A stretch of DNA of 64,000 bases, taken from Vibrio rhizosphaerae. GTDB lineage: Bacteria; Pseudomonadota; Gammaproteobacteria; Enterobacterales; Vibrionaceae. This document shows positions 48,960 to 60,517 of this stretch, one piece after another. A program made the position numbers and the translations under genes. The stretch lies in assembly GCF_024347095.1 (NCBI RefSeq), contig NZ_AP024903.1, forward strand, positions 1,054,001-1,118,000, given 5' to 3'. Position 1 is the first letter of the stretch, and each line of letters starts with the position of its first letter. The notes beneath the pieces were generated by a model. That model was not told the DNA's origin, ran no database searches, and saw only the letters and a list, made by a program, of their open reading frames with translations.

Positions 48960-50210
48960 ATGCTTAAGCGTGATATGAATATCGCTGATTATGATGCGGA
49001 TCTTTTCGCAGCCATTCAAGAAGAAACTCTTCGTCAGGAAGAACACATTGAACTGATTGCTTCAGAAAACTACACCAGCCCACGCGTGATGGAAGCTCAG
49101 GGCTCTCAGCTGACCAATAAGTATGCGGAAGGCTATCCGGGCAAGCGCTATTATGGTGGTTGTGAGTACGTCGATAAAGTTGAAACATTAGCGATTGAGC
49201 GCGCATGCGAACTGTTTAATTGTGAATATGCAAACGTCCAGCCTCACTCAGGTTCTCAGGCAAACAGTGCTGTTTATATGGCATTGTTGAATCCCGGTGA
49301 TACTGTTTTAGGGATGAGTCTGGCTCACGGTGGTCACTTGACACATGGTTCTCCGGTGAATTTCTCCGGGAAACACTACAATGTGATTCCTTATGGCATT
49401 GATGAAACGGGTCAGATTAACTACGACGAAATGGAATCGTTGGCGGTTGAACATAAGCCGAAAATGATTATTGGCGGATTTTCTGCATATTCACAAGTTG
49501 TTGACTGGGCTCGGATGCGTGAAATCGCAGATAAAGTCGGCGCTTACCTGTTTGTCGATATGGCGCATGTGGCGGGTCTGATCGCTGCGGGCGTGTATCC
49601 GACACCAGTCCCACATGCTCACGTTGTGACCACGACAACCCATAAAACACTGGCTGGTCCGCGTGGTGGTTTGATTCTGTCAAACGCCGGTGAAGAGATG
49701 TACAAAAAACTGAACTCTGCTGTATTCCCTGGCGGTCAGGGTGGTCCTCTGATGCATGTGATTGCGGCAAAAGCAGTTGCGTTTAAAGAAGCGATGGAAC
49801 CTGAGTTTAAAGCCTATCAGGCGCGTGTCGTGCAAAATGCCAAAGCGATGGTTGCTCAGTTCCAGGCGCGTGGCTATAAAATCGTGTCGAACAGTACTGA
49901 AAACCATTTGTTCCTGGTTGATTTGATCGACAAAGATATCACAGGGAAAGAAGCGGATGCGGCTCTCGGCGCAGCGAATATTACCGTTAATAAGAACTCA
50001 GTACCGAATGATCCTCGGAGTCCGTTTGTGACTTCAGGTATTCGTGTCGGCACACCGGCAATCACTCGACGTGGTTTTACCGCTGATGACGCGAAAGAGT
50101 TGGCAAACTGGATGTGTGATGTGTTGGACAACATCAATGATCCAAGTGTGATTGATGCGACGAAAGCAAAAGTTCTCGAAATTTGTAAGCGCCTCCCAGT
50201 TTACGCATAA
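48960..50210 (+). CDS. glyA: Serine hydroxymethyltransferase
   Basis: GlyA interconverts serine and glycine with tetrahydrofolate and pyridoxal phosphate and is the main source of one-carbon units. The 416 residues match the family. The PLP lysine is in [34 protein letters not shown] and [20 protein letters not shown] are present. The ATG at 48960 ([16 protein letters not shown]) has AGGAGATACAG upstream; the longer frame from 48885 runs through the PurR box and is rejected. Confidence 0.97.
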   Translation: MLKRDMNIADYDADLFAAIQEETLRQEEHIELIASENYTSPRVMEAQGSQLTNKYAEGYPGKRYYGGCEYVDKVETLAIERACELFNCEYANVQPHSGSQANSAVYMALLNPGDTVLGMSLAHGGHLTHGSPVNFSGKHYNVIPYGIDETGQINYDEMESLAVEHKPKMIIGGFSAYSQVVDWARMREIADKVGAYLFVDMAHVAGLIAAGVYPTPVPHAHVVTTTTHKTLAGPRGGLILSNAGEEMYKKLNSAVFPGGQGGPLMHVIAAKAVAFKEAMEPEFKAYQARVVQNAKAMVAQFQARGYKIVSNSTENHLFLVDLIDKDITGKEADAALGAANITVNKNSVPNDPRSPFVTSGIRVGTPAITRRGFTADDAKELANWMCDVLDNINDPSVIDATKAKVLEICKRLPVYA

Positions 50211-50235
50211 GTGACCGAATCATTTTGGTGATAAA

Positions 50236-50263
50236 AATAAACCCGCTTTCCGCGGGTTTATTA
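50236..50263 (+). terminator. Intrinsic terminator of glyA
   Basis: AATAAACCCGC and GCGGGTTTATT form an 11-bp stem with a five-base loop, 25 bp after the stop. The T-run is interrupted by A. Confidence 0.85.
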
Positions 50264-50357
50264 TTTTGAAATAAAGCATATTCACAACGAAACAAGAGAT
50301 TCAAAAGTGTCTGTGAAAGGGCAATCAGCGATTGAGAATATTATCTCAATACGGGGA

Positions 50358-50693
50358 TTAATCTTTAGAGATGCTCAGTGTTGTACCTGATTTACATTTG
50401 AATAAGTAGTAGTTTTCACTTTCAGTAAATTTGCCTAACCCTTCGCCGTCACAATAATCAATGTTGATCCCACGCATCACTTCGAGCGTGCTTTCTGATT
50501 TGAGGGCAAATTTAGAGCCGTCGGCACAAACGATGCGGACTCGTCCTGCATTATCCAGCGAGTAGACTTTCACGTCGGTATTACAAAGCTCAAAAGACGC
50601 TTCACGGTAGTTGTCTTCTTTGGTATTTGAAGCACAACCTGCGAGTGTGACCGCGAGTCCGATAATGCCCCAGATCGTGGCTGTTTTCATCAT
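50358..50693 (-). CDS. Small lipoprotein, function unknown
   Basis: The 111-residue product has a clear lipoprotein signal with LAVTLAGC (Cys20) followed by SNTKED. The mature part has four more cysteines (near 37, 56, 81 and 100), enough for two disulfides in the envelope. The Asn-Thr-Lys after the lipid Cys does not indicate inner-membrane retention, so outer membrane is expected. AAGGA precedes the adjacent ATGATG codons. I do not recognise a family. It is transcribed on its own. Confidence 0.8.
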   Translation of the reverse strand: MMKTATIWGIIGLAVTLAGCASNTKEDNYREASFELCNTDVKVYSLDNAGRVRIVCADGSKFALKSESTLEVMRGINIDYCDGEGLGKFTESENYYLFKCKSGTTLSISKD

Positions 50694-50860
50694 ATATATC
50701 CTTACATCGACAGTGAATTCGAGTTGCTCTCTAGACTATAGAACAACCATCATAGATTCAATATTACAGCTCAAATTATGGCAATTGTTTCACATTTGCG
50801 GAAGGCTTGTGCCGTGTTTATCCTCAAATGGTCATGTTGGTGATAGGCCGTTGAGCGGCT

Positions 50861-50888
50861 AATCAGCCGGTGGGGGCACCGGCTGATT
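50861..50888 (-). terminator. Strong hairpin after lipA
   Basis: AATCAGCCGGTG and CACCGGCTGATT form a perfect 12-bp stem with a four-base loop, 4 bp after the lipA stop on the minus strand. There is almost no T-run, so termination or mRNA protection are both possible. Confidence 0.6.
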
Positions 50889-50892
50889 GGCA

Positions 50893-51858
50893 TTATTTGA
50901 CTTCAATGCCTTTAGCTTGCAAATCAGCATGATAGGAGGAACGAACAAACGGACCACATGCGGCATGAGTAAAGCCGAGTGCCAGCGCAATCTCTTTCAG
51001 TTCATCAAACTCTTCCGGTGGGACATAGCGTTCTACGGGTAAGTGATGGCGGCTCGGTGCCAGATATTGACCTAAGGTCAGCATCGTGACGCCGTGGGCA
51101 CGCAGATCTTTGAGCACTTCGACAATCTCTTCTTTTGTTTCACCCAGCCCCATCATCAGACCAGATTTGGTTGGGATGTCCGGGTGTTGCTGTTTGAATT
51201 TTTGTAATAATTCCAGAGACCACTTGTAGTTTGCTCCGGGTCTCACTTTCCGGTACAAGCGCGGCGCAGTTTCCAGATTGTGATTGAATACATCTGGCGG
51301 ATTATCTTTCAGGATATCCAGTGCGGTATCCATCCGGCCTCTGAAGTCGGGAACCAGTGTTTCAATGCGAATCTCAGGATTGAGTGCCCGAATTTCTCGG
51401 TTACAATCCACAAAATGTTGCGCACCACCATCGCGTAAGTCATCACGATCAACCGAGGTGATAACCACATATCTGAGCTTCATATCCCGGATAGTCTGTG
51501 CGAGTTTTTGCGGCTCTTGCGCATCAGGTGTTAAAGGACGCCCATGTGCGACATCGCAGAAAGGACAGCGACGCGTACAAATTGCTCCCAGAATCATAAA
51601 AGTGGCAGTGCCATGATTAAAGCACTCTGCCAGATTGGGGCAGGAAGCCTCTTCACAGACCGAATGCAGATTATTCTTACGCATGGCGGATTTAATATCC
51701 TGAATGCGTTGACTATCTGCCGGTAGTTTAATCTTCATCCACGCAGGTTTACGCAATTGCTCTTTCTGTTCGGTCGGCATATTTTTGACCGGAATCAGTG
51801 CCATTTTGTCAGCGTCACGGTATTTGACGCCTTTTTCCATTTGAATCGGTTTGCTCAT
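50893..51858 (-). CDS. lipA: Lipoyl synthase
   Basis: LipA inserts two sulfurs into the octanoyl chain on lipoyl domains, using radical SAM chemistry. The 321 residues carry both iron-sulfur sites: the radical SAM motif [13 protein letters not shown] and the auxiliary cluster [12 protein letters not shown]. The end has [20 protein letters not shown]. The start overlaps the lipB stop by four bases. The order ybeD-lipB-lipA matches E. coli. Confidence 0.97.
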   Translation of the reverse strand: MSKPIQMEKGVKYRDADKMALIPVKNMPTEQKEQLRKPAWMKIKLPADSQRIQDIKSAMRKNNLHSVCEEASCPNLAECFNHGTATFMILGAICTRRCPFCDVAHGRPLTPDAQEPQKLAQTIRDMKLRYVVITSVDRDDLRDGGAQHFVDCNREIRALNPEIRIETLVPDFRGRMDTALDILKDNPPDVFNHNLETAPRLYRKVRPGANYKWSLELLQKFKQQHPDIPTKSGLMMGLGETKEEIVEVLKDLRAHGVTMLTLGQYLAPSRHHLPVERYVPPEEFDELKEIALALGFTHAACGPFVRSSYHADLQAKGIEVK

Positions 51859-52502
51859 GATATTGCTTCTGTTTTGAATTCTATATGCTCGTAACCCAGT
51901 GCTGATACAAGCGTTTTAATGAGTTGTGTTTCGACGGTTTGTATGTCGGACGGACCACCGAGCTCACTGACCTGAACCATTTCCATACCTTGATAGCCAC
52001 AAGGATTGATCCTTAAAAATGGTGATAAATCCATATTAATATTCAAAGCCAGCCCATGAAAAGAACAGCCTCTGCGAATCCGTAGCCCCAGAGAACAGAT
52101 CTTTTTATTTCCGACATACACACCGGGGGCATCGGCTCTGGCCTGTGACTGAATATCAAATGCATTCAGTGTCTCGATGACAATATTTTCGATGTGTGTG
52201 ACAAGCGCTCTGACGCCAAGCTTCTTGCGCTTTAAATCGAGCAAAAAATAAACGACCAGTTGTCCGGGACCATGATAGGTGACTTGTCCGCCGCGATCAC
52301 TCTGGACGACGGGGATGTCTCCCGGATTGAGAATGTGCTCTGCTTTTCCGGCTTGACCCTGAGTAAAAACAGGATGATGTTCAACCAGCCAGACTTCATC
52401 ACAGGTTTCGTCTGTTCGCTGGTTGGTAAAATCGTGCATCGCTTGCCAGATAGGCTGATAGTCTTGTTGACCGAGTCGTTTGATAACGAGTTGGTTCTCC
52501 AT
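51855..52502 (-). CDS. lipB: Octanoyl-[acyl carrier protein]-protein N-octanoyltransferase
   Basis: LipB moves octanoate from ACP to lipoyl domains. The 215-residue protein has [18 protein letters not shown], the lysine/arginine site [15 protein letters not shown] and the cysteine in [13 protein letters not shown] chose the ATG at 52502 ([11 protein letters not shown]) since it aligns with known LipB starts and GATGAG lies upstream; the ATG at 52514 adds four residues. It is coupled to lipA and 216 bp from ybeD. Confidence 0.95.
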   Translation of the reverse strand: MENQLVIKRLGQQDYQPIWQAMHDFTNQRTDETCDEVWLVEHHPVFTQGQAGKAEHILNPGDIPVVQSDRGGQVTYHGPGQLVVYFLLDLKRKKLGVRALVTHIENIVIETLNAFDIQSQARADAPGVYVGNKKICSLGLRIRRGCSFHGLALNINMDLSPFLRINPCGYQGMEMVQVSELGGPSDIQTVETQLIKTLVSALGYEHIEFKTEAIS

Positions 52503-52718
52503 AATAGGACTCATCCGCGATAAATAAAGTATTTGGATTATAAACTGCTTCGGGTTATGGAACTACTCAATGATGATAAAAAATGGCCACACCTTGGGAT
52601 GAGCCATTCTAACAATTTGATTGATAAGGGAAGATTGCTGTTTTTGTTGTTCAAAAAAAATTGAATTTTTCAAAAAACAACAGAGTTTTGTGGGTGAACG
52701 TCCAGCGATCTGTTTGGC

Positions 52719-52997
52719 TTACAGCACCATTCGAACAATCTCGATCTCACCTAATTCTTTATAGAGCGTCTCAACCTGTTCGATCGATGTAGCCGTAATA
52801 TTGACGGAAACAGAATGATAGTTTCCTTTCGCGCTGGGTTTGACTGTTGGACTGTAATCACCGGGGGCATGGCGCTGGATGACCTCAAGAACGAGTTCAG
52901 GTAACTCCGGTTTTGCATGGCCCATCACCTTGTAGGTAAATGAACAAGGAAATTCAAGCAAGTCTTTCAGTTTCGCATCTGAGTTAATTGTTAACAT
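52719..52997 (-). CDS. ybeD: YbeD family protein (DUF493)
   Basis: The 92-residue product contains [19 protein letters not shown] and [20 protein letters not shown], nearly the same as E. coli YbeD, an ACT-like small protein linked to lipoate genes but without an established role. The start at 52997 ([14 protein letters not shown]) has GGAG 8 bases upstream and gives the family length; the longer frame to 53084 is not used. On the minus strand TTGAA-AAA-TTCAA plus a T8 run near 52649-52670 may terminate it. Confidence 0.94.
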   Translation of the reverse strand: MLTINSDAKLKDLLEFPCSFTYKVMGHAKPELPELVLEVIQRHAPGDYSPTVKPSAKGNYHSVSVNITATSIEQVETLYKELGEIEIVRMVL

Positions 52998-53415
52998 AAG
53001 TGCAACTCCGGCTGAGGTCGATAGATAAGGAGGGGAATAATACTGATTAATGACATGGATCTCAAGATGCACTTTTACGCTCAAATTGTGTGTATTTGTG
53101 TGGTTTCACGCAAACTTTATCGGTTTATTGAATGATTTTAGTTATATAAAGTGAATGGGGATTTTTATGGCTAAGTTACCGGTATGCAGCTTTCGTGAAG
53201 AGAGTGGCTCTGGAGAGAAAATAACTGTATAAAGATTAATATGTTAGTGAAATGCTATACAGATAAGAGTCATTGACCGCTGTAAGTTCTATATTGAGCA
53301 CATTGTTTATGCAACTGGTTTGTGCAACGGATTGGTGTATGCTGAAACTGCATCTTGGGGTTATTCTGATAGAGATGACATTGATTTTGTCGTGAGTTTA
53401 GTAGGTTAAGAAATA
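52998..53415. other. Intergenic region upstream of the hybrid kinase
   Basis: No convincing gene is seen. A 21-codon frame (53167-53232, starting MAKLPVCSF) has GGGG upstream but is too short to support. Promoters of ybeD and of the kinase gene must lie here but have no clear consensus. The region is AT-rich. Confidence 0.45.
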
Positions 53416-55332
53416 ATGCAGCAGATTGCTAAAAGCGCTCATCGTGGAAAATTTCGTATTCAAGAAACATGGAAATTTATTTTATTCAGTTGTGTATACG
53501 TGATTTCCTGTGTTTCTTTTGTTGCATATCTGTATGTTCAAGCAAAGCAGTCGATTGAAGATGATCTGAATAATCGACTCTATCACGGTGCTTTGATGGC
53601 CTCTGCGGCTTTAGGTGAACATTACCATGACGGGTTGGTCGATAAGCATTCTAAAACCGAAGCCGAAGATTGGCATGCGATTGAGCGACTGACCGAATAT
53701 AGCAGAAAGATGGATCTGACTTATATTTATACCGTGATTGAGCGGCATGGGCAGGCGGTTCTCGTATCATCCAGCGCGTCCGAAGATGAATTGCAAAACA
53801 ATACCTATGTTCGTTTTTTCGATCCTTATCCTGATGCTAGTCACCAGTTACTGACTGCATTGCATGAAAATCGCATTATCTGGGCGGATTATGATGACCA
53901 TTGGGGCGATTTTCGTGCGGTGTTTGTCCCGATGCGTTCCGCTGATGGTTCGCGCTATATTGCTGCCGCTGAGATGTCGATGAGAGAATATTACGCACAT
54001 CAGAAGGCCGAAGAAGGTGAGACACGTATCCGGTTGGCAGGGTTTTCTATTTTTCTCTTCATTAATTTCAGTATCTTAGTCGGTGTTTATTTAACATACA
54101 TCCGCCATAACCTGATGCAGTTACGCCGCAGTACTGCTGCGTTACAGGCAGCCAGAAAAACAGCCGAGTCAGCTAACCGGGCCAAAAGCAAGTTTGTTGC
54201 GGTGATGAGTCATGAAATCCGGACCCCGTTGAATGGTATTCTCGGTGCCACTGAACTTCTGAGTCATTCTCATCTGGATGCCAAGCAGCAGGAGTTTCTT
54301 AATATTATCGAGTCTGGCGGGAGTTCATTACTGGCAATTGTGAATGATATCCTTGATCTGTCAAAAATTGAGGCCGATAAAATTACCTTTGAGCCTGATA
54401 ACTTCGAACTTCGTCCACTTATATCCACCGTGATTGATTTAATCCGGCCCCAACTAAAATCTCCGGAGATTCAACTGAGTTACGAGATTGGTGATTTTGT
54501 ACCTCAATATATCCGCAGCGATCCGAAAAAACTGCAACAGATTTTGATCAATTTATTGGGCAATGCCGCGAAGTTTACCTATCACGGTGAGATTCATCTC
54601 AGCGTGAGTTTAGCGCGTAGCGGGGATCATGACCACGAGCCTCGTCTTGTGTTTAAGATCAAGGATTCAGGCATCGGTATTGAACAGGAACATCTGAAAC
54701 GCTTGTTCCAGCCTTTCATGCAAGTCGGCTCTCATGTCGGTGGTACGGGGTTAGGTCTTTCGATTTGTAAAAGTTTTGTTGAGATGATGGGGGGAACGAT
54801 TCAGGTTGAAAGTATCCCCGGACTTGGGGCGACATTTTGGTTTGATCTTCCCTATCAGGAGGCTGGCCCGGTCAGTGACCCGTCCGATAAAAAACAGCAA
54901 TCGCTCCCGCATTGTAAGTCGCTCAATATTTTGGTGGTCGATGATAGTTCGCTGAATCAATCACTAGCACGCTTCATGTTAGAAAAACTGGGTCACCGGG
55001 TTTATACCATCGAAGATGGGACTCAAGTGCTGAAGGCGGTCCAAGACAGTAATTATGACGTGATTCTGATGGATATCTATATGAATACGATGAATGGGAT
55101 GGAAGCAACACGTGAAATCCGCCGTCATACAGAGATGAAGCAGCCTTATATTGTGGCTTATACCGCCAATGCAAGTGAAGAAGATCTTGAACAGTACAAA
55201 ACATGCGGGATGGATGATGTACTGCCGAAACCCGCACAATTGAAAGATATTGAAAGAGTATTACGTCGTGAGTCGCGGCTCTGGCCAAAACGGGCTGTTG
55301 ACCGGGACGAGCAATCGACAACCAGCGTATGA
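53416..55332 (+). CDS. Hybrid sensor histidine kinase with receiver domain
   Basis: The 638-residue protein has TM1 near residues 16-38, a periplasmic sensor of about 165 residues, TM2 near 207-228, a coiled coil, HisKA with the phosphorylated H266 in [12 protein letters not shown], an HATPase domain ([30 protein letters not shown]) and a C-terminal receiver with D553 in VILMDIYMN. It has no Hpt domain, so a separate phosphotransfer protein is needed. No response regulator gene is adjacent. The signal is unknown. It is an orphan single-gene unit between ybeD and dacA. Confidence 0.93.
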   Translation: MQQIAKSAHRGKFRIQETWKFILFSCVYVISCVSFVAYLYVQAKQSIEDDLNNRLYHGALMASAALGEHYHDGLVDKHSKTEAEDWHAIERLTEYSRKMDLTYIYTVIERHGQAVLVSSSASEDELQNNTYVRFFDPYPDASHQLLTALHENRIIWADYDDHWGDFRAVFVPMRSADGSRYIAAAEMSMREYYAHQKAEEGETRIRLAGFSIFLFINFSILVGVYLTYIRHNLMQLRRSTAALQAARKTAESANRAKSKFVAVMSHEIRTPLNGILGATELLSHSHLDAKQQEFLNIIESGGSSLLAIVNDILDLSKIEADKITFEPDNFELRPLISTVIDLIRPQLKSPEIQLSYEIGDFVPQYIRSDPKKLQQILINLLGNAAKFTYHGEIHLSVSLARSGDHDHEPRLVFKIKDSGIGIEQEHLKRLFQPFMQVGSHVGGTGLGLSICKSFVEMMGGTIQVESIPGLGATFWFDLPYQEAGPVSDPSDKKQQSLPHCKSLNILVVDDSSLNQSLARFMLEKLGHRVYTIEDGTQVLKAVQDSNYDVILMDIYMNTMNGMEATREIRRHTEMKQPYIVAYTANASEEDLEQYKTCGMDDVLPKPAQLKDIERVLRRESRLWPKRAVDRDEQSTTSV

Positions 55333-55367
55333 GGTGAATGGTTCGAGCAGACAAAGCTGTTAAACAA

Positions 55368-55396
55368 CAAAAGCCTGATATGATATCAGGCTTTTG
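55368..55396. terminator. Bidirectional terminator between the kinase gene and dacA
   Basis: CAAAAGCCTGATA and TATCAGGCTTTTG form a perfect 13-bp stem with a TGA loop between convergent genes. The flanking T-runs are short. Confidence 0.82.
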
Positions 55397-55429
55397 TGTG
55401 AAACAGGGTATGTCATTTATGGGTCGGAA

Positions 55430-56608
55430 TTAGAATAACCCTTTAAATAACAAGACGATGTAATCCCATAGGCGACTGAAGATACCACCTTTCTGGACAT
55501 CTTCCAGTGCAATCAATGGATATTGAGCAACATCTTTACCTTCGAGCTGATAGTACAGTTTACCGACGACATCTCCTTTCTTAATCGGCGCTTCCAGCTC
55601 TTTCTCCAGAACGAAGCTGGCTTTCAGGTTTTTCGCCTGTCCTCTTGGTAACGTGACATAAGTATCTTTATCCACGCCCAATGCAACGGTGTCCTTGCTA
55701 CCCATCCAGATCCGTTCGTTAATGAATGTTTCTCCGGCTTTATGCGGTGCAACTGTTTCAAAGAAGCGGAAACCGTAGCTGAGAAGTTTTTTACTCTCGG
55801 ACTTACGAGCATTGGCACTTTTCGTACCCATCACCACAGCAATCAACCGCATGTTGCCTTCTGTAGCCGAACTGACAAGGCTGTAACCAGCGTGGCTGGT
55901 GTGACCGGTCTTGATACCATCAACATTCATGCTCTTATCCCAGAGCAGGCCGTTGCGGTTATATTGCGTAATTCCGTTATAGGTAAATTTCTTTTCAGAA
56001 TAGAGTTTGTACTCGTTCGGTACATCACGAATCAGGGCTTGGGCCAAAATCGCCATATCATATGGGGTTGAATAGTGATTACCGTGATCCAATCCATGAA
56101 CATTCTCAAAATGAGTATTTTTCATGCCAATGGTGTTGGCCCAGGCATTCATCAAATCGACAAACGCGTCCTCGGAACCTGCAACATGCTCTGCCATTGC
56201 CACACAAGCATCATTACCGGATTGGATGATGATTCCGCGGTTCAAGTCTTTCACTTTTACGGTCGTGCCGACTTCGATGAACATTTTGGATGAATCGGGA
56301 AAATTTTTCGCCCAGGCATTTTTACTGATGACCACGTCGTCATCCGGGGAGATATTGCCACGTGCTAACTCTTGGCCGATGACATAACTGGTCATCATTT
56401 TGGTCAGACTGGCTGGTGGCAATTTGGTGTTCATCTCTTTTTCTGCAAGGATTTTACCTGAATGATAATCCATCAGAACATAGCCTCGGGCTGCAATTTG
56501 CGGTGCATCCGGGACCACGATTGGCGAAGCTGAAGCAGTGAATGTAAATATTGCGGCTAAGGCAATAAAAGGAGTAGAAATCGACTTCAAAAGTATTTTT
56601 TTATTCAT
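55430..56608 (-). CDS. dacA: D-alanyl-D-alanine carboxypeptidase (PBP5)
   Basis: DacA trims the terminal D-Ala from peptidoglycan stem peptides in the periplasm. The 392-residue protein has a signal peptide (cleavage after about residue 27), the active serine S67 in ASLTKMM, the SGN motif in IQSGNDACVAM and KTG in VDGIKTGHTSHAG. A C-terminal amphipathic stretch (LWDYIVLLFKGLF) anchors it to the inner membrane. It ends the mrdA-mrdB-rlpA-dacA cluster. Confidence 0.96.
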   Translation of the reverse strand: MNKKILLKSISTPFIALAAIFTFTASASPIVVPDAPQIAARGYVLMDYHSGKILAEKEMNTKLPPASLTKMMTSYVIGQELARGNISPDDDVVISKNAWAKNFPDSSKMFIEVGTTVKVKDLNRGIIIQSGNDACVAMAEHVAGSEDAFVDLMNAWANTIGMKNTHFENVHGLDHGNHYSTPYDMAILAQALIRDVPNEYKLYSEKKFTYNGITQYNRNGLLWDKSMNVDGIKTGHTSHAGYSLVSSATEGNMRLIAVVMGTKSANARKSESKKLLSYGFRFFETVAPHKAGETFINERIWMGSKDTVALGVDKDTYVTLPRGQAKNLKASFVLEKELEAPIKKGDVVGKLYYQLEGKDVAQYPLIALEDVQKGGIFSRLWDYIVLLFKGLF

Positions 56609-56706
56609 GATAAATGCAGAATTTTACAATTAGTTGTGTATATCTTAACAGAAACTCATTTTCTCAAGCCAGACCCAAAGGACGATTCGGCCAGATTTTC
56701 CGGGAT

Positions 56707-57501
56707 TTATTGTATCAGCCGGTGTTTCCTGATAAAGGCGCTGCTGTAGCCCAGTTGTTTCACCTGTTCCAGAGTTTGTCGGGTCTGGGAGTAGTCATGA
56801 AATGGTCCTAGAAAGACCCGATGACTACCATTGAGGCTATCGATATAACTGGTCACAGATAACTTCTGACTCAAATCTCGCGATAAAGTTCGGGTTCTTT
56901 CCAAATGTGCTGAGGAAGAAACCTGAATGACATAGTCAGATGGGTGTTTTTTTGGGGGAGTCGCCGCCGTGACGGTTGGGCGATCATAAGTGAGTACCTC
57001 TATTTTAACCGGGGCTGTGCCCGTTCGGATGATGTCAAGCTTGTATGCCGCAGCATAGCTTAAATCGATAATTCTTCCGCTGTGGAACGGTCCGCGATCA
57101 TTGATCCGTACAATTGCCGTTTTACCATTATTGGTGTTGGTGACCCGGACATAACTGGGGATCGGTAACGTTTTATGGGCTGCGGTCATCGAATACATGT
57201 CATAAATCTCACCATTGGAGGTTTGATGACCATGGAATTTTTTGCCATACCAAGAGGCAAGCCCTTGCTCCTGAAATCCTTTGGGATTTTTAATAATATG
57301 GTACTTCTTTCCCCGAACCGTATAGTCTCTGTTTCCGCCAAGACTATAAGGTTCATATTTGGGGTGGGCATCTTCGATATTATCAACGGAGATGGGGCGT
57401 TTCGGGGCCACATCATCACGAATATCATAACGGCCGGAAGAGCTACAGCCCGCCATGAATAAGAGGATTGCGCTATAATACAGAAGCAGTCGAATGCTCA
57501 T
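56707..57501 (-). CDS. rlpA: Septal ring lytic transglycosylase RlpA
   Basis: RlpA is an outer-membrane lipoprotein that cleaves peptidoglycan lacking stem peptides at division sites. The 264 residues show a lipobox (LLFMAGCSSSG, Cys19), a double-psi beta-barrel domain (GLASWYGKKFHGHQTSNGE and VRINDRGPFHSGRIIDLS) and a C-terminal SPOR domain (DYVIQVSSSAHLERT onward) for denuded glycan binding. The start overlaps the mrdB stop by one base. Confidence 0.94.
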   Translation of the reverse strand: MSIRLLLYYSAILLFMAGCSSSGRYDIRDDVAPKRPISVDNIEDAHPKYEPYSLGGNRDYTVRGKKYHIIKNPKGFQEQGLASWYGKKFHGHQTSNGEIYDMYSMTAAHKTLPIPSYVRVTNTNNGKTAIVRINDRGPFHSGRIIDLSYAAAYKLDIIRTGTAPVKIEVLTYDRPTVTAATPPKKHPSDYVIQVSSSAHLERTRTLSRDLSQKLSVTSYIDSLNGSHRVFLGPFHDYSQTRQTLEQVKQLGYSSAFIRKHRLIQ

Positions 57502-58622
57502 CAGTTTGCCTTTGAAAATGCTTTTCGGTGAGTATGAATTGACATCAGAATGCCAAAGCCTGCCATGAGAGTCACCATGGATGTCCCACCATAACTGATT
57601 AATGGCAGCGGAACGCCAACAACAGGTAAAATTCCACTCACCATACCAATATTGACAAATACATAGACAAAAAAGCTGAGCACAACACTCCCGCCCATCA
57701 TTTTTCCGAAAGCGGTCTGGGCATTGCTAGCCAGATACAGTCCGCGTCCGATGATAAACAGGTAGACGGAGAGCAAAGCTACAATCCCGATGAGTCCCCA
57801 TTCTTCGGCAATTACGGCAAAAATAAAGTCGGTATGACGTTCTGGCAGAAATTCAAGTTGTGACTGAGTACCGTGTAACCAACCTTTCCCCAAAATCCCG
57901 CCGGAGCCAATAGCGATTTTACTCTGAATAATGTGATAACCGGCCCCAAGAGGATCTGACTCTGGATTAAATAAGGTCCGGACACGCACTTTCTGATATT
58001 CACGCATCAAAAAGAACCACAGTATCGGAACAAAAGCCCCGGTGGCAAACAGCGCAGCAAAAATGATACGCCAGCTAATCCCTGCGAGAAAAATGACAAA
58101 GATACCGGAAGCGGCAATCAGAATCGATGTGCCTAAATCAGGCTGTTTGGCAATCAGAATGGTCGGGACAAAGACCATAACCAATGAAACACAGAGCGTC
58201 TTGAATGATGGGGGGAGTGGATGTTTGCCGATATAGCGGGCGACCATCAGCGGTACGGCCAATTTAAGCAGCTCTGACGGCTGAAACCGGATCACACCAA
58301 TATCGAGCCAACGCTGCGCGCCTTTGGACACTTCTCCGGCAAGCAGAACCCCGAAGAGTAATAAGACACCACAGAAAAACAGAAAAGGTGCCAAAGATTC
58401 ATAATTTCGTGGCGATAGCTGAGCAAGCGCAACCATAATGGTCAGAGCCAAAACCATCCGCATGGCCTGACGTTCCATCATCGCCATATTTTGGCCACTG
58501 GCACTGTACATCACCACCAGACCAAATCCCATGACCAGTAGTAGACCGAGTAATAGCGGAAGATCAATGTGCAAACGTTCAAAGAATGCCCGGCTCTTGC
58601 CTGTAGACGGATTGAATTCCAT
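57501..58622 (-). CDS. mrdB: Peptidoglycan glycosyltransferase RodA
   Basis: RodA polymerises lipid II into glycan strands in the elongasome with PBP2. The 373-residue SEDS protein has about ten membrane helices. Conserved segments include [34 protein letters not shown] and [14 protein letters not shown]. The gene overlaps mrdA by one base, so they are translationally coupled, as expected for partners. Confidence 0.96.
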   Translation of the reverse strand: MEFNPSTGKSRAFFERLHIDLPLLLGLLLVMGFGLVVMYSASGQNMAMMERQAMRMVLALTIMVALAQLSPRNYESLAPFLFFCGVLLLFGVLLAGEVSKGAQRWLDIGVIRFQPSELLKLAVPLMVARYIGKHPLPPSFKTLCVSLVMVFVPTILIAKQPDLGTSILIAASGIFVIFLAGISWRIIFAALFATGAFVPILWFFLMREYQKVRVRTLFNPESDPLGAGYHIIQSKIAIGSGGILGKGWLHGTQSQLEFLPERHTDFIFAVIAEEWGLIGIVALLSVYLFIIGRGLYLASNAQTAFGKMMGGSVVLSFFVYVFVNIGMVSGILPVVGVPLPLISYGGTSMVTLMAGFGILMSIHTHRKAFSKAN

Positions 58623-60511
58623 TAGTCTTTCTTCTCTTGTTGGTCTTCATCTAGAATGATGTGGTCAAATATCTTTCGCACCACGGGAGCACCGTGACTG
58701 GAGCCGCCGCCCGCATTTTCCAATACGATTGTGACAATGGCTTTCGGGTTATCGACGGGCGCAAATCCGGTAAACAGTGCATGGTCGCGTAAATGTTCGG
58801 CAAGCTCATCAGCATTGTATTCTTCCCCTTCGGCGAGGCCAAAGACCTGTGCGGTGCCTGACTTGCCAGCACTTTTATATTTGAGATTTTTAAATGCGTG
58901 ACGGGCGGTTCCCCGTGGGCCGTGATTGACCAGATACATCCCATTAATAGCGATATCCCAGTATTTCTCAGGCACGCCGGTAATAGGCGGATAGGTTTCT
59001 ACTTCTGCGAGTTTCTGTTTGTCAAAGGACTCTCCATTTTCAATGGTTGCCCGGAGGAAATGTGGTGCCAGAACCTTGCCGTGATGGACTAAAACCGAGA
59101 TCGCTTTCGCGATCTGCATCGGTGTTGCTGTCCAATAGCCCTGACCGATACCGACGGGAATGGTGTCTCCCTGATACCAAGGGGTTCGGTGGCGAGCCAT
59201 TTTCCACTCTCTGGTCGGCATGTTGGCTTTACTTTCTTCAAAGATATCAATCCCGGTGTATTCCCCGTAACCGAACATCTTCATCCAGCGTGACAGGCGA
59301 TCAATCCCCATATCATAAGCGACTTGATAGAAGAACGTATCAACGGACTCTTCCAGTGCTTTGGTGATGTTGACTTTACCATGTCCCCATCTTAACCAGT
59401 CCCGGAAAGGTTTCGTTTTTGAATTGGGAATTCGCCAGTATCCCGGATCATTCCGGGTTGTGGTGGGGGTGATCACACCTTCTTGTAATGCGGAGACGGC
59501 AATTAACGGTTTCACTGTGGATGCCGGCGGATAGATCCCCAATGTGGCTCGATTGACCAGAGGATGGTCTTTATCTTCCAGCAGCGCACGGTAATCTTTG
59601 CCGGTAATCCCGTGGACAAAAGCATTAGGGTCATAGCTTGGACTGGAAACCATTGCCAGAACGCCGTTATCTTTCGGGTCGAGGACGACCGCGGAGCCTC
59701 TTTTGCCATCAAGCAAATGATAAACGTAACGTTGTAGATTAATGTCTATATTCAGAACCAGATCCTTGCCCGGCACAGGAGGCACATATTTGAGGGTGCG
59801 GATAACGCGCCCACGGCTGTTGACTTCAACTTCCTGATAACCGGGCATTCCATGGAGAATATCTTCATAGTAGCGCTCGATACCGAGCTTACCGATATCA
59901 CGGGTTGCCTGATAGTTTGCCTCTTTTGCTTCTCGCTTGAGTCGTTCAATGTCCCGATCATTGATTCGGGAAACATAGCCGATCACATGAGTCAGCATTT
60001 TACCGAAAGGATAGTAACGTTTCAGCCGGGCTGTGACGGCAACGCCGGGGTATTTATATTGATTGACTGAAAATTTAGCGACTTCTTCCGGCGTCAATTG
60101 TGTCAGAATCGGCACGGAATTGAAGCGTCGGGTTTGGCGTAATTCTTTGCGGAAAGAATCAACTTGTTCCGGTGAAATATCAAGGATTTGTCTTAATTGC
60201 TGAATGGTCTCATTCATATCATCGACTTGTTCCGGGGTAATTTCCAAATCGAAGATCGGGCGATTTTCCGCCAGTAGCACACCATTGCGGTCATAAATCA
60301 GCCCGCGGTTCGGGGCGATTGGGACAATTTTAATCCGATTGTCGTTAGAGCGGGTTCTGTAATCCTGAAATTGCACGACCTGAAGGGTATACAAGTTTGC
60401 GATTAACACACCAACCAGAATGATAATCGCTAAAAAGGAGATAATAGCCCTGTTTCGAAACAGACTGTCTTCTGACTTGTAGTCTCGGATCTGACTGCGT
60501 TTGCGAAGCAT
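58622..60511 (-). CDS. mrdA: Penicillin-binding protein 2 (peptidoglycan transpeptidase)
   Basis: PBP2 cross-links peptidoglycan during side-wall growth. The 629 residues comprise a membrane helix at about 25-47, a dimerisation/pedestal region and a transpeptidase domain with the active serine in [13 protein letters not shown], a SVDTFF motif and KSGT in [12 protein letters not shown]. The acidic-lysine end reads DEDQQEKKD. It starts 6 bp after rlmH. Confidence 0.97.
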   Translation of the reverse strand: MLRKRSQIRDYKSEDSLFRNRAIISFLAIIILVGVLIANLYTLQVVQFQDYRTRSNDNRIKIVPIAPNRGLIYDRNGVLLAENRPIFDLEITPEQVDDMNETIQQLRQILDISPEQVDSFRKELRQTRRFNSVPILTQLTPEEVAKFSVNQYKYPGVAVTARLKRYYPFGKMLTHVIGYVSRINDRDIERLKREAKEANYQATRDIGKLGIERYYEDILHGMPGYQEVEVNSRGRVIRTLKYVPPVPGKDLVLNIDINLQRYVYHLLDGKRGSAVVLDPKDNGVLAMVSSPSYDPNAFVHGITGKDYRALLEDKDHPLVNRATLGIYPPASTVKPLIAVSALQEGVITPTTTRNDPGYWRIPNSKTKPFRDWLRWGHGKVNITKALEESVDTFFYQVAYDMGIDRLSRWMKMFGYGEYTGIDIFEESKANMPTREWKMARHRTPWYQGDTIPVGIGQGYWTATPMQIAKAISVLVHHGKVLAPHFLRATIENGESFDKQKLAEVETYPPITGVPEKYWDIAINGMYLVNHGPRGTARHAFKNLKYKSAGKSGTAQVFGLAEGEEYNADELAEHLRDHALFTGFAPVDNPKAIVTIVLENAGGGSSHGAPVVRKIFDHIILDEDQQEKKD

Positions 60512-60517
60512 CTTGTT

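Noticed and set aside
53167..53232. 21-codon frame with GGGG upstream before the hybrid kinase
   Set aside because: Too short and no conservation evidence available; kept only as a note in the intergenic entry.
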